Assembly (NCBI GenBank): GCA_965242975.1
Contig: CBDETS010000007.1
Span: 4,092,001 to 4,156,000 of the forward strand
Reading direction: 5' to 3'
DNA length: 64,000 nt
Origin: JAPPHA01 sp965242975
GTDB lineage: Bacteria > Pseudomonadota > Alphaproteobacteria > Rhodobacterales > Rhodobacteraceae
Part shown: positions 54,174-63,431 of the stretch, piece by piece
Layout of the letters: each line of letters begins with the position of its first letter
How positions within the stretch are numbered: the stretch's first letter is position 1
Translations under genes and position numbers: made by a program
Notes under the pieces: model-generated
Databases searched by the model: none
What the model saw: the letters and a program-made list of their open reading frames with translations, nothing else
What the model was told of the DNA's origin: nothing

Positions 54174-55003
54174 GACGGGCGATCGCCATCATCAGGGCGA
54201 GTCCCCTGTCGTTGACCGGCGTGACACTTGTCGTGGTGGTCGTGCTGTCTGCGATTTTCGCGGACATCATTGCGCCTTTTCCCGAACACCGCGGCGCCGT
54301 CGTCGATTTCAGCAATTTCAACCAGCCGCCCGACTGGCCGAACATCATGGGGACCGATCTGGTCGGCCGCGACATCTTCAGCAGGGTTCTCTATGCTTAC
54401 AGGATTTCGCTGATTCTGGCGGTTGTCGTGCTGGCTTTAGCCATGCCGGTGGGCGTCACTGTCGGGCTGCTCGCGGGGTATTTCGGTGGCTGGCGCCGCT
54501 ATGTCCTGATGAGATTGACCGACGTGTTCCTGTCGATCCCGCCGCTTGTCCTTGCCATGTCGATTATGGGGGTTCTCGAGCCGACGCTTATGAACGGCAT
54601 GATGGCCGTCACCGTGATGTGGTGGCCGTGGTACGCCAGGCTGGTCTTCAACATAACACTTGCCGAGCGGGAAGAAGGCTATGTCCTCGCGGCCGAAGTC
54701 ATTGGGGCATCCTCCGCCCATATCATGTTCCGGGAAATCCTGCCGAACTGCGTTCCCGCGGTTCTGACCAAGATGACTCTCGACATCGGATTCGTCATCC
54801 TGATCGCATCATCCCTGTCGTTTCTCGGGCTCGGCGTTCAGCCCCCGACGCCCGACCTTGGATCGATGGTTGCGGAAGGAGCCAAGTACCTTCCGGATTC
54901 ATGGTGGCTCACCGTGTTTCCCGGCCTGGCTATTCTGGTGGCCGTCTTCGGGTTCAATCTTGTCGGCGATGCCCTCAGGGACATTCTGGGAGCCGACCAG
55001 TGA
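54170..55003 (+). CDS. ABC permease, DppC type
   Basis: A 277-residue permease with the DppC patterns GTDLVGRDIFSR, SLSFLGLGVQPPTPDLGSM and GDALRDILG. The ATG overlaps the previous stop by four bases and its own stop overlaps the next start, so all importer genes are coupled. Confidence 0.92.
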   Translation: MRRAIAIIRASPLSLTGVTLVVVVVLSAIFADIIAPFPEHRGAVVDFSNFNQPPDWPNIMGTDLVGRDIFSRVLYAYRISLILAVVVLALAMPVGVTVGLLAGYFGGWRRYVLMRLTDVFLSIPPLVLAMSIMGVLEPTLMNGMMAVTVMWWPWYARLVFNITLAEREEGYVLAAEVIGASSAHIMFREILPNCVPAVLTKMTLDIGFVILIASSLSFLGLGVQPPTPDLGSMVAEGAKYLPDSWWLTVFPGLAILVAVFGFNLVGDALRDILGADQ

Positions 55004-55902
55004 TGACCGGCGAAACCTCCACCCTCGACATCCGCGATCTCAGGCTTCGATTTCGCGGTTACACCGGGACAACCGATGTGCTGCACGGCGTGTCCCTGAA
55101 CATAGCGCCTGAAGAAAAGGTTGCACTTGTCGGAGAGTCGGGTTCCGGCAAGACGGTCATCGCCCGCATCGTGCTCGGACTTCTCCAGCCATTGCCGACG
55201 TCGATCATAACCGGGGAAATCCGCTTCGAAGGGCAGGACCTGGGCCGGATGCCACCCGAGGAATGGCGTCGGTTTCGAGGGACACGCATGTCGATGATCT
55301 TTCAGGACCCGACATCGTCCCTGAATCCGGTCTACACGATCGGTGCCCAGTTTCATGAGGTTCACAAGCGGGACCGTGCAGGCATCGGTGCGGCAGAGTC
55401 GAGGGATCGTGCGGCAGCAATTCTTCACGAGGTTTCGATTGAAGACCCGAATCGGGTACTCGATTCCTTCCCGTTCCAGCTTTCCGGCGGAATGAACCAA
55501 AGAGTCATGATCGCCATGGCATTGGCCAATGAGCCTGCCCTGCTGATTGCCGATGAACCGGGGACCGCGCTCGACGTCACGGTTCAGGACCAGACCCTGA
55601 GGCTCATGCGTCGCTTGGTCAGAGATCACCGGACGTCGGTACTGTTCATTTCCCACAACCTGGGTGTGGTTCGGGAGTTCGCCGACCGGGTTTATGTCAT
55701 TTACAAGGGCCGGATCGTCGAAGACGGACCGACGGCGTCCCTATTCCGTGAGCCTCGCCATCCCTACACACAGGCCTTGATGGCGGCGGCGCCTAGGATT
55801 ACCGGCGGGGGAATTCCCGAAATCGCCGACGATCAGGACGCGTTTCTGGCTGGCCACGAGAGCCATGGGGACATCGCGCCTGTCGGAACGGGCGCCGCGT
55901 GA
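55003..55902 (+). CDS. ABC ATPase, DppD type
   Basis: A 299-residue ATPase with Walker A GESGSGKT, Q-loop IFQDPTSSLNP, signature LSGGMNQRVMIAMAL and switch histidine ISHNLGVVR. Walker B continues as ADEPGTALDVT, with Gly where most relatives have Thr. The usual C-terminal cysteine motif of oligopeptide ATPases is absent, so the tail is shorter than in the 24142 copy. Confidence 0.92.
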   Translation: MTGETSTLDIRDLRLRFRGYTGTTDVLHGVSLNIAPEEKVALVGESGSGKTVIARIVLGLLQPLPTSIITGEIRFEGQDLGRMPPEEWRRFRGTRMSMIFQDPTSSLNPVYTIGAQFHEVHKRDRAGIGAAESRDRAAAILHEVSIEDPNRVLDSFPFQLSGGMNQRVMIAMALANEPALLIADEPGTALDVTVQDQTLRLMRRLVRDHRTSVLFISHNLGVVREFADRVYVIYKGRIVEDGPTASLFREPRHPYTQALMAAAPRITGGGIPEIADDQDAFLAGHESHGDIAPVGTGAA

Positions 55903-55903
55903 C

Positions 55904-56794
55904 ATGACCGATCCTCTACTGCAGCTGCGAAACCTGTCAAAGACATTTCGTCTTGGCCCACACGATGTCCGGGCCGTCGACGGCGTTTCAGTCGACATCA
56001 TCCGCGGTGAATGCCTCGCAATCGTCGGTGAATCCGGATCGGGGAAAAGCACGATCGCCAACATGATTCTGGGGGTCTTGCCACCGGATCCTGGTGGTGA
56101 GATTCGATTCAGGGATGAGGTCTTGCCACGTCGACGCAAGCGGGGACATCGCCGGGCGATGCAGCTTGTCCAACAGAACCCGCTGTCATCACTCAATCCG
56201 AAACGATCGATCGGGGCTTCCATCAGGCTGGCACTGGATGCCCACAAAATCGGCCTCCGATCCGAAAGGCCGGACCGGGTGCGTGCGCTGCTGGAAGAAG
56301 TCGGCCTGTCTTCCGAACTTGCTCCACGTCCTCCGTCTGCATTGTCCGGCGGTCAACGGCAGCGGGTCGCCATTGCGCGGGCGTTGGCGTGCGAGTCCGA
56401 ACTGGTCGTGCTTGATGAGCCGACGTCTGCACTTGACGTGCTGGTCCAGGCGCGCGTGCTTGCCTTGCTGGCAGACCTGCGGGTGCGCCGGAACCTGACC
56501 TACGCATTCATCACCCACGATCTTTCGGTCGTCCGCAACATTGCAGACCGGATCATGGTCATGGAGAAAGGACGCGTCGTTGAAATCGAAGAGACGGTAA
56601 GCCTGTTCAGGAATCCGCGCCATATCTGTACGCGACGCCTGATTGGTGCAGTCCCGGTGATCGAGTCCGACGAGATCATGTTTCGCGACCACGTGAGAGC
56701 CGGTTGTTGGTCCCAAGACGACACCAGGGGCAGCCAGGTCGGCGGAGTCGGACGTGGAGTCGAATCTGCGAAATCCGGTGTGCAACAGGATTAA
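55904..56794 (+). CDS. ABC ATPase, DppF type
   Basis: A 296-residue second ATPase with Walker A GESGSGKST, QQNPLSSLNP, signature LSGGQRQRVAIARAL, Walker B VLDEPTSALDV and switch histidine THDLSVVR. The last 50 residues are poorly conserved. I place the start at the ATG at 55904, one base after the previous stop. It completes the importer. Confidence 0.92.
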   Translation: MTDPLLQLRNLSKTFRLGPHDVRAVDGVSVDIIRGECLAIVGESGSGKSTIANMILGVLPPDPGGEIRFRDEVLPRRRKRGHRRAMQLVQQNPLSSLNPKRSIGASIRLALDAHKIGLRSERPDRVRALLEEVGLSSELAPRPPSALSGGQRQRVAIARALACESELVVLDEPTSALDVLVQARVLALLADLRVRRNLTYAFITHDLSVVRNIADRIMVMEKGRVVEIEETVSLFRNPRHICTRRLIGAVPVIESDEIMFRDHVRAGCWSQDDTRGSQVGGVGRGVESAKSGVQQD

Positions 56795-56820
56795 TGATTG
56801 ACCAGGAGGAGTGACAGCAA

Positions 56821-58908
56821 TTGTCCGGAAAAACGATCCGAGCCGCGACGGATGTGGGCGGAACCTTTACTGATCTTGTGTTTTTCGAAACGGATGAAGC
56901 CTCCGGCACGTCGACTGTCAGGACGGCAAAAACGGACACGACGCCTCCGGATTTCGACGTTGGCGTCCTGAACGTCATCGAAAAGGCAGGAACGGATCCA
57001 TCGGGAATCGGTTTCCTTGTTCACGGGACGACCGTCGTCATCAATGCGCTGACAGAACGCCGGGGTGTTCGCGTCGGCTTGATTACAACGGAAGGTTTCC
57101 GCGACACGCTTGAAATCGCCCGTGGCAACAGGCCAGACTTCTTCAACCTGCACTACCAGAAGCCCCGTCCATTCGTGCCCCGATACCTGCGGCGCGAAGT
57201 TCCCGGACGAATGAATTATCGTGGCGAGGAAATGGCGCCGCTCGATTTGTCCGGGCTCGACGACATCATCGCTGACTTCAAGAAAGAACGCGTGCAAGCG
57301 GTGGCGATCTGCTTTTTGCATTCCTATGCCAATCCGGAGCATGAACGTGCTGCCGAGGCGGCTGTGAGGTCGCTCTGGCCGGAAGTGTCCGCAGTTTCCT
57401 CGCACCGGATTGCCAGGGAATGGCGTGAATATGAACGATGCAACACGGCCGTGTTGTCAGCCTATGTCCAGCCGGTTGCGGAACGTTACCTTGACCGACT
57501 TCGGGACGGACTCGAGAGCCAGGGATTCCTCGGCAGTTTTTACGTGATGCAATCGAATTGCGGCGTCGAATCCGTTGATGCCGTCTCCCGGATTCCGATC
57601 ACGATGGTCGAGTCGGGTCCGGCATCCGGTGTCTGGGGCGCTGCAGAGCTTGGACGATTGATTGGTGAGTCAAATGTACTCGCACTGGACATTGGTGGAA
57701 CCACGGCGAAATGCGCCCTGATCGAGGGCGGCAATGTCAGGATCATGACCGATTACTGGATCGAGCGCGACCGAAAATCCGCCGGATATCCGATCATGGT
57801 TCCGGTCGTCGACCTGGTGGAAATCGGCAATGGCGGTGGCTCGATCGCGTGGGTTGACGAATTCGGCAAGCTGCACGTTGGCCCGCGCTCCGCCGGTGCG
57901 CAACCGGGACCAGCCGCGTACGGCAGGGGCGGGCGTGACGCAACCACGACGGACGCAAATCTCTGGCTCGGGCGTATAAACCGCGACTACTTCTGCGATG
58001 GCGAGATCGACGCGGACATGGAAGCCGTTGAGAGGACCATCGCCGGAGTTGGTAGGCGGCTTGGAGTGACGACGGACGAGGCGGCCCGCGGCATTGTCCG
58101 GATTGCCAACAACAACATGGTCAATGCTCTGAAACTGGTTTCATTGAACCGGGGCTTCGACCCGCGGGACTTCACCCTGATTGCATTTGGAGGCGGGGGC
58201 GGCATGCATGCCGTTGCACTGGCGAGGGAACTGGGTGTCCGTAAGGCAGTCGTTCCCGAGAGCGCGTCGGTGTTCTCCGCCTGGGGAATGATGATGTCCG
58301 ATCTGCGCCGCGACTACTTTGTCACCCGGCTCGCCGACCTGTCGCCTGATCAGGCTAAAGGGATCGAGGCGGCATTCGCGGAGACGGAATCCCGCGCGAA
58401 AGCGGATTTTGAATCGGAAGGAGTGGAGCCGGGGCGCGTGTCCTGCAGGCGGTTCGGAAAGTTCAGGTACCGGAACCAGGAACACACGACGGAAGTCGAG
58501 CTGAGCGAAGACCGGGTAACCCCGGAAACGGTCGCAACGATCGTGGCGGAGTTCCATGACTCCTACGAACGGGAGTACACGTACCGGTTGGACGCACCTG
58601 TCGAAATGGTTGGCATCCACCTGGTGGCGACCGCGGAAGTCGGCAAGCTGACGATGACTCCGCAAGAGCTGGCCGGGGAATCGGCGGAGACGGCGCTCAA
58701 GGCGGTTCGACCTGTCGACTATGCGGTCGAGGGCGTGCATGAGGCCCGGATCTATGATGGCGGTCGTTTGAATCCCGGCATGAAAATGACTGGCCCGGCG
58801 ATCATCGAATCGCCTGGTACAACCATTGTCGTTCACCCAGGGGACAGGGTCGAGATCGACTGCTTCAGAAACGTTGTCATTAAGGTGGGTAGCGGGGAGG
58901 ACAAGTGA
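56821..58908 (+). CDS. hydantoinase/oxoprolinase subunit A (HyuA-like)
   Basis: A 695-residue ATP-dependent hydantoinase / 5-oxoprolinase / acetone-carboxylase-type A subunit. The N-terminal ATDVGGTFTDLVFFE and the central LALDIGGTTAKCALIEGG are the two ASKHA ATP-binding segments, and VHGTTVVINALTER is a family signature. The start is a TTG at 56821 behind AGGAGGAG. With the B subunit it would open a cyclic amide using ATP. The next gene encodes a matching B subunit. Confidence 0.92.
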   Translation: MSGKTIRAATDVGGTFTDLVFFETDEASGTSTVRTAKTDTTPPDFDVGVLNVIEKAGTDPSGIGFLVHGTTVVINALTERRGVRVGLITTEGFRDTLEIARGNRPDFFNLHYQKPRPFVPRYLRREVPGRMNYRGEEMAPLDLSGLDDIIADFKKERVQAVAICFLHSYANPEHERAAEAAVRSLWPEVSAVSSHRIAREWREYERCNTAVLSAYVQPVAERYLDRLRDGLESQGFLGSFYVMQSNCGVESVDAVSRIPITMVESGPASGVWGAAELGRLIGESNVLALDIGGTTAKCALIEGGNVRIMTDYWIERDRKSAGYPIMVPVVDLVEIGNGGGSIAWVDEFGKLHVGPRSAGAQPGPAAYGRGGRDATTTDANLWLGRINRDYFCDGEIDADMEAVERTIAGVGRRLGVTTDEAARGIVRIANNNMVNALKLVSLNRGFDPRDFTLIAFGGGGGMHAVALARELGVRKAVVPESASVFSAWGMMMSDLRRDYFVTRLADLSPDQAKGIEAAFAETESRAKADFESEGVEPGRVSCRRFGKFRYRNQEHTTEVELSEDRVTPETVATIVAEFHDSYEREYTYRLDAPVEMVGIHLVATAEVGKLTMTPQELAGESAETALKAVRPVDYAVEGVHEARIYDGGRLNPGMKMTGPAIIESPGTTIVVHPGDRVEIDCFRNVVIKVGSGEDK

Positions 58909-58909
58909 C

Positions 58910-60574
58910 ATGACAATTCAGGATCACGACCCGATCACCCTGGAGATCATTCAGAACTCCTTGCAGGCGGCGGCGGATGAAATGTTTGCAGCCATGAAGA
59001 AGACCGCGATGAGCTCGATCATCTACGAAGTCCTCGACATGGGCACGGGCATCATGGACGCCGAGGGCGAAATCGCGTCTTCCGGTGCGGGAATACCCGC
59101 GTTCATTGGCGTGCTGGACAAGGCGACTAAGGTCATCATCCGGAGATTCGATCGGCCCGGAGCCGTACAGCCCGGTGATGTCTTTGCCACGAACGACCCG
59201 TATTTCGGCGGCGTCACGCATTTGAACGATATCGTCGTCATCATGCCGGTTTTCGTGAATGAGCAACTGATCGCGTGGACCGCGAACATAGCCCACCACT
59301 CGGACGTTGGCGGAATGGCTCCCGGGTCCCTCACTGGCGAGGCAACGGAGATCTACCAGGAGGGGCTGCGCCTGCCTGCCATCAAGATCATCGAACAGGG
59401 CGAGCCGATCAAGCCGGTCATGGACATCATCCGGATCAATTCGCGGATGCCCGACGTTCTGGAAGGAGATCTTTGGGCAGCGATCGCTTCCGTTCGAATC
59501 GGTGCCCGCCGGCTGGAAGAACTTGCCAGGAAGTACGGTGTCGACGTGTTTTCCGCCGCGATGTCCGGTTTCATGGATTTCGGCGAACGGGTTTCCCGGC
59601 GCGAACTGAAAGGGTTGCCGAATGGTACGTTCACCCTGTCGGAAGAGCAGGATGACGGACAGGTTTTCAACGTCAGCATCACGATTTCGGATGATGAATT
59701 CGCGGTCGATCTCAGGGACAATCCGGACCAGGGCAAAAGTCCGGTGAACACCAGCCGCGACGGGGTCATGGTCGCGGCGCAGATGATCTTCAAGTCGCTC
59801 ACCGATCCTTATTCGCCCGCGAACGGGGGATCGTTTCGCCCCCTCACACTGTTGACGCGACCCGGATCCGTGTTTCACGCGACCGAACCCGCGCCGATCG
59901 GGTTCTATTATGAAATCGAGCTCAGGGTGTACGACATCATGTGGCGCTGCCTCGCGCCGCACATGCCGGACCGGCTCGCCGCGGGGCATTTCGCGTCCGT
60001 CTGCGGGACATTCATCGGCGGAATTCATCCCGACACCGGGAGACAGTACACGATTATCGAACCCCAGCTCGGCGGATGGGGGGCGAGCCGCGGGGGTGAC
60101 GGGAACACCGCAATGTTCTGCGGTTTTCATGGCGAAACCTACAACTGTCCTGCCGAAATAAACGAGGCACGCAACGGCCTGTACGTCGACCGGATGGAAC
60201 TCAATCTCGAGCCAGGGGGCGAAGGCCGGCACATGGGGGGGCGCGGAATCGTCCTCGACTACCGGATTCGCGCCGACGACGGGTTCCTGACGGCCGGATA
60301 CACGCGCTCGAAGTTCCCGGCATGGGGGCTCGAAGGCGGCAATGACGGGTCACCGAACTATATCGAGTTCATTCCGAAATCCGGAGAACGCAGGAGATTC
60401 GCGTTCACCTCGGGTCTTCCGACCTCGAAGGACGACATCATCCGGGTCGTTACCGGGAGCGGAGGCGGGCTCGGAAACCCGGTTGAACGTGATCCGGACC
60501 AGGTGCGGGAGGATATCCGGAACGGGTTTTTGACCAGTGAGCGCGCGAAAGCCGTATTCCGGGTGGACGTTTGA
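58910..60574 (+). CDS. hydantoinase/oxoprolinase subunit B (HyuB-like), first copy
   Basis: A 554-residue HyuB-type subunit: DPITLEIIQNSLQAAADEMF at the start, SSGAGIPAFIGVLD, FATNDPYFGGVTHLND, VNTSRDGVMVAAQMIF and PQLGGWGASRGGDGNTA. The ATG follows the HyuA stop by one base, so the two are made together and should form the A/B complex. A second, different HyuB lies further on. Confidence 0.92.
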   Translation: MTIQDHDPITLEIIQNSLQAAADEMFAAMKKTAMSSIIYEVLDMGTGIMDAEGEIASSGAGIPAFIGVLDKATKVIIRRFDRPGAVQPGDVFATNDPYFGGVTHLNDIVVIMPVFVNEQLIAWTANIAHHSDVGGMAPGSLTGEATEIYQEGLRLPAIKIIEQGEPIKPVMDIIRINSRMPDVLEGDLWAAIASVRIGARRLEELARKYGVDVFSAAMSGFMDFGERVSRRELKGLPNGTFTLSEEQDDGQVFNVSITISDDEFAVDLRDNPDQGKSPVNTSRDGVMVAAQMIFKSLTDPYSPANGGSFRPLTLLTRPGSVFHATEPAPIGFYYEIELRVYDIMWRCLAPHMPDRLAAGHFASVCGTFIGGIHPDTGRQYTIIEPQLGGWGASRGGDGNTAMFCGFHGETYNCPAEINEARNGLYVDRMELNLEPGGEGRHMGGRGIVLDYRIRADDGFLTAGYTRSKFPAWGLEGGNDGSPNYIEFIPKSGERRRFAFTSGLPTSKDDIIRVVTGSGGGLGNPVERDPDQVREDIRNGFLTSERAKAVFRVDV

Positions 60575-60662
60575 CGATCGGGGCCAGGACGTTCCGGTGA
60601 CCGGAACGGCGTCGCCGCGCGTTCGTCCATGCCCGAACATCGAAGACAGAGGGAATGAGGCA

Positions 60663-61487
60663 ATGACAAAACCAGGTATAGGCGGTCCGTTGCGGGTGAT
60701 GTACTTGAGCCCGGTCGGCTGGGATGGTTTCGACAAGGTGTTCGCCGACGCGCTCGACGCGGCGCGCTCGCCGGGCACGGAGGTGCATGTCGCGTCCCTG
60801 TCCCCGAAAATCGGCGGTTTCAGGCATATCGAATTTCGGTCCTATGAAGCGATGGTCACACCAGGAATCATCCTGGCGGCGCGCGTGGCCGGCCGTGAAG
60901 GGTTTGATGCGCTGGCGATCGGGTGTTTCTACGACACGGCGCTTCATGACGCGCGCGAGTTGTCCGGCGATATGGTTGTTACGGCACCCTGTACAGCGGC
61001 GCTGGATATCGCCGCGAGCCTGTCCAATCGTTTCGGAATCATCGTGGGACGCCAGAAATGGGTCAACCAGATGCAGGAAACGGTCGTCCGGAACGGCATG
61101 GGAGGAAAGCTCGCTGGATTCTACAGTGTCGGTCTCGGGGTCAACGAGTTTCAACTCGACCACGCGCGGACAAATGCCTTGCTCGAGGAAGCCGGCCGCC
61201 GGGCAGTCGAGGAAGACTGCGCCGAGGCGATTATCCTGGGGTGCACTCTCGAGTTGGGGTTCCACGAAACCCTTTCCAAACGGCTGGGAGTCCCGGTTAT
61301 CGATCCGGCGCTCGCGGCCTACCATCGTGCGGAGTACGGCGCGTTGCTGAAAAGGCGGCACGGCTGGAAGCCGAGCCGGAAGTGGTCGTGCGAGCCGCCG
61401 CCGGAGGAGGAACTCGCCGAAATCGGAGTCTTCGACGGCGATGATGTCTTTGGCAGCAGGATTGTTCTTGATGCCAGGCCGTCCTGA
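60663..61487 (+). CDS. Asp/Glu/hydantoin racemase family protein
   Basis: A 274-residue member of the aspartate/glutamate/hydantoin racemase superfamily. The two catalytic-cysteine regions are ALAIGCFYDTAL and AIILGCTLELGF, in the two halves of the fold, as in hydantoin and aspartate racemases. The ATG at 60663 has GAGG before it. Between two HyuB genes it may racemise the ring compound or its product, widening the range of enantiomers used. Confidence 0.88.
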   Translation: MTKPGIGGPLRVMYLSPVGWDGFDKVFADALDAARSPGTEVHVASLSPKIGGFRHIEFRSYEAMVTPGIILAARVAGREGFDALAIGCFYDTALHDARELSGDMVVTAPCTAALDIAASLSNRFGIIVGRQKWVNQMQETVVRNGMGGKLAGFYSVGLGVNEFQLDHARTNALLEEAGRRAVEEDCAEAIILGCTLELGFHETLSKRLGVPVIDPALAAYHRAEYGALLKRRHGWKPSRKWSCEPPPEEELAEIGVFDGDDVFGSRIVLDARPS

Positions 61488-61549
61488 TGACCGACCTGCG
61501 AATCTCTGATGCGCGGGTGCATGGGAAACCTGGTTTCAGGACCTGGTGA

Positions 61550-63157
61550 ATGCCCGTGAATGCGGGATGTACATCGGGGCCCGGTGACCCGATTACGATT
61601 GCCGTGATCCAGTCCGGACTGACGTCAGCCGCGGACGAGATGTTCGCTGTGCTCAAGCGGACGGCAATGAGCCCCATCATCCACGAAGTGCTTGATGTCG
61701 GCACTGGAGTCACCGACCGGAGTGGCAATCTCGTCAGTTCAGGTGCAGGGATCCCGTCGTTCGTCGGCGTTCTGGACAAGGCGGTCAAGCGGATCCTGGA
61801 GATATCGGAACGTGACGGCGAGCCAGTTCGCGACGGCGATGTCTTCGTCACGAACGACCCGGCTTTCGGGGGCGTTACGCACCTGAACGACGTGGTCGTT
61901 GCACAGCCGGTGTTTCACGACGGAGGACCTGTCGCCTGGGTGGCGTCGATCGGTCACTGGAGCGACATTGGCGGAATGACGCCGGGCTCGATGTCCGTCA
62001 GCGCCAGCGAAATCTTTCAGGAGGGATTGCGGCTTCCGGCGGTGCGCCTGTTCGATGCAGGGCGATCCGTGGAGTCCGTATTTGCCATCATTGCAGCCAA
62101 TTCCCGGTTGCCCGAATTCGTAACCGGTGACCTGTGGGCGCAGGTCGCTGCCGGGCGTCGTGCGGCTGGCCAGATTGCAGCAATGATCGATGCATACGGA
62201 AAGGAGGCCTATTTCGAAGCGCTGACGCGGTTGTTCGACGAAGGCGAGGAACAGGCTCGCCGTGGATTGGATGCATTGCCGGAAGGCGACTTCGAAATCG
62301 AGGATGAACAGGACGACGGCGCAATCTGGCGGGCACGGATCCATGTTCGCCAAGGCCGGTTCTGCATCGACCTCAGGGGCAATCCGGCACAACGAAAGGA
62401 ACCTCACAACACGAGCCGCGACGGTGCCGTCATCGCGTCGCAAATGCTGTTCAAGGCCTTGACCAGTCCGACCTTTCCGACCTCCGAAGGATCGTTCCGT
62501 CCGCTGGATGTGATCACGGATCCGGGCACGATCTTCGACGCGCGTGGGACGGTTCCACACGGGTTCTATTTCGAAACCCGGATCCGGCTGTACGACATGC
62601 TCTGGCGCTGCATGGCCGAAGCGTTTCCGGATCGACTTCCGGCCGGGCATTTCGGATCGATCGGGGGAACGGTGATCGCGGGTGTACACCCGGATACGGG
62701 ACGCCGGTACACGATGGTCGAACCGCAGATGGGAGGATGGGGGGCGACTTCGTATCGTGACGGGATCGATTGCATGTTTTCGACGAGTCATGGCGAGACG
62801 TTCAACTGCCCGGTCGAGATCTGCGAGGCGCGTTACGGCCTGGATGTGGGTTGGAGAACACTGAGAGACGATCAGGCCGGCAGGGGCCGGTATTCCGGGG
62901 GCAAGGGATTGAGTGCCTGCTACAGGATGCGATCACCTGCGACCGTTGCCGTCGGGTTCAGCCGTCACCGGCAGCCGGTCTGGGGGTTGGCCGGAGGTCA
63001 GCGGGGCAGCACCAACGGCCTCATGGTCGTCCGAAAGGACGGAGGCCGGGAGAAATACGGTTTTGTCAGCGATCTCGGGGTCGAGGAAGGTGATGAATTG
63101 GTGATCCGAACCGCGAGCGGTGGCGGATGGGGACCGAAACCAGGGAACACCCGGTAA
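61550..63157 (+). CDS. hydantoinase/oxoprolinase subunit B (HyuB-like), second copy
   Basis: A 535-residue HyuB-type subunit related to, but clearly different from, the copy at 58910. It has DPITIAVIQSGLTSAADEMF, SSGAGIPSFVGVLDKA, TNDPAFGGVTHLNDVV, NTSRDGAVIASQMLF and PQMGGWGATSYRDG. No second HyuA is present, so it must share the one at 56821, use one encoded elsewhere, or have another role. No lesions seen. Confidence 0.92.
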   Translation: MPVNAGCTSGPGDPITIAVIQSGLTSAADEMFAVLKRTAMSPIIHEVLDVGTGVTDRSGNLVSSGAGIPSFVGVLDKAVKRILEISERDGEPVRDGDVFVTNDPAFGGVTHLNDVVVAQPVFHDGGPVAWVASIGHWSDIGGMTPGSMSVSASEIFQEGLRLPAVRLFDAGRSVESVFAIIAANSRLPEFVTGDLWAQVAAGRRAAGQIAAMIDAYGKEAYFEALTRLFDEGEEQARRGLDALPEGDFEIEDEQDDGAIWRARIHVRQGRFCIDLRGNPAQRKEPHNTSRDGAVIASQMLFKALTSPTFPTSEGSFRPLDVITDPGTIFDARGTVPHGFYFETRIRLYDMLWRCMAEAFPDRLPAGHFGSIGGTVIAGVHPDTGRRYTMVEPQMGGWGATSYRDGIDCMFSTSHGETFNCPVEICEARYGLDVGWRTLRDDQAGRGRYSGGKGLSACYRMRSPATVAVGFSRHRQPVWGLAGGQRGSTNGLMVVRKDGGREKYGFVSDLGVEEGDELVIRTASGGGWGPKPGNTR

Positions 63158-63431
63158 GGCAGTAACGGGAACGAAACTCTCCAGAAAATCCGGAAACTAA
63201 TCCCGACCGGAAAGTTACCGATTTCGAACCTTTTCAAAGTCGGCATGTGGGAAGTGAAGTCTATCATACCGCCTTTGTTTTGTAGACTATCCGGCCTCGA
63301 AAAGAGTTCGGGCCAATGCCGGATTCAGCAAACTCTCGAACTGAACCCCCAAATGTCCCCCGTCAACTGTTTTTCCCCACCCTTGTACGCGGTTTGCACA
63401 TATAGGACTCTCGCAAAAATACCTTGTCCAA
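63158..63431. other. gap between the hydantoinase operon and the transposase remnant
   Basis: No gene supported. It probably holds the end of the hydantoinase transcript and the outer end of the ISAzo13-type element, but I could not locate an inverted repeat because the other end lies outside the window. Confidence 0.5.
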
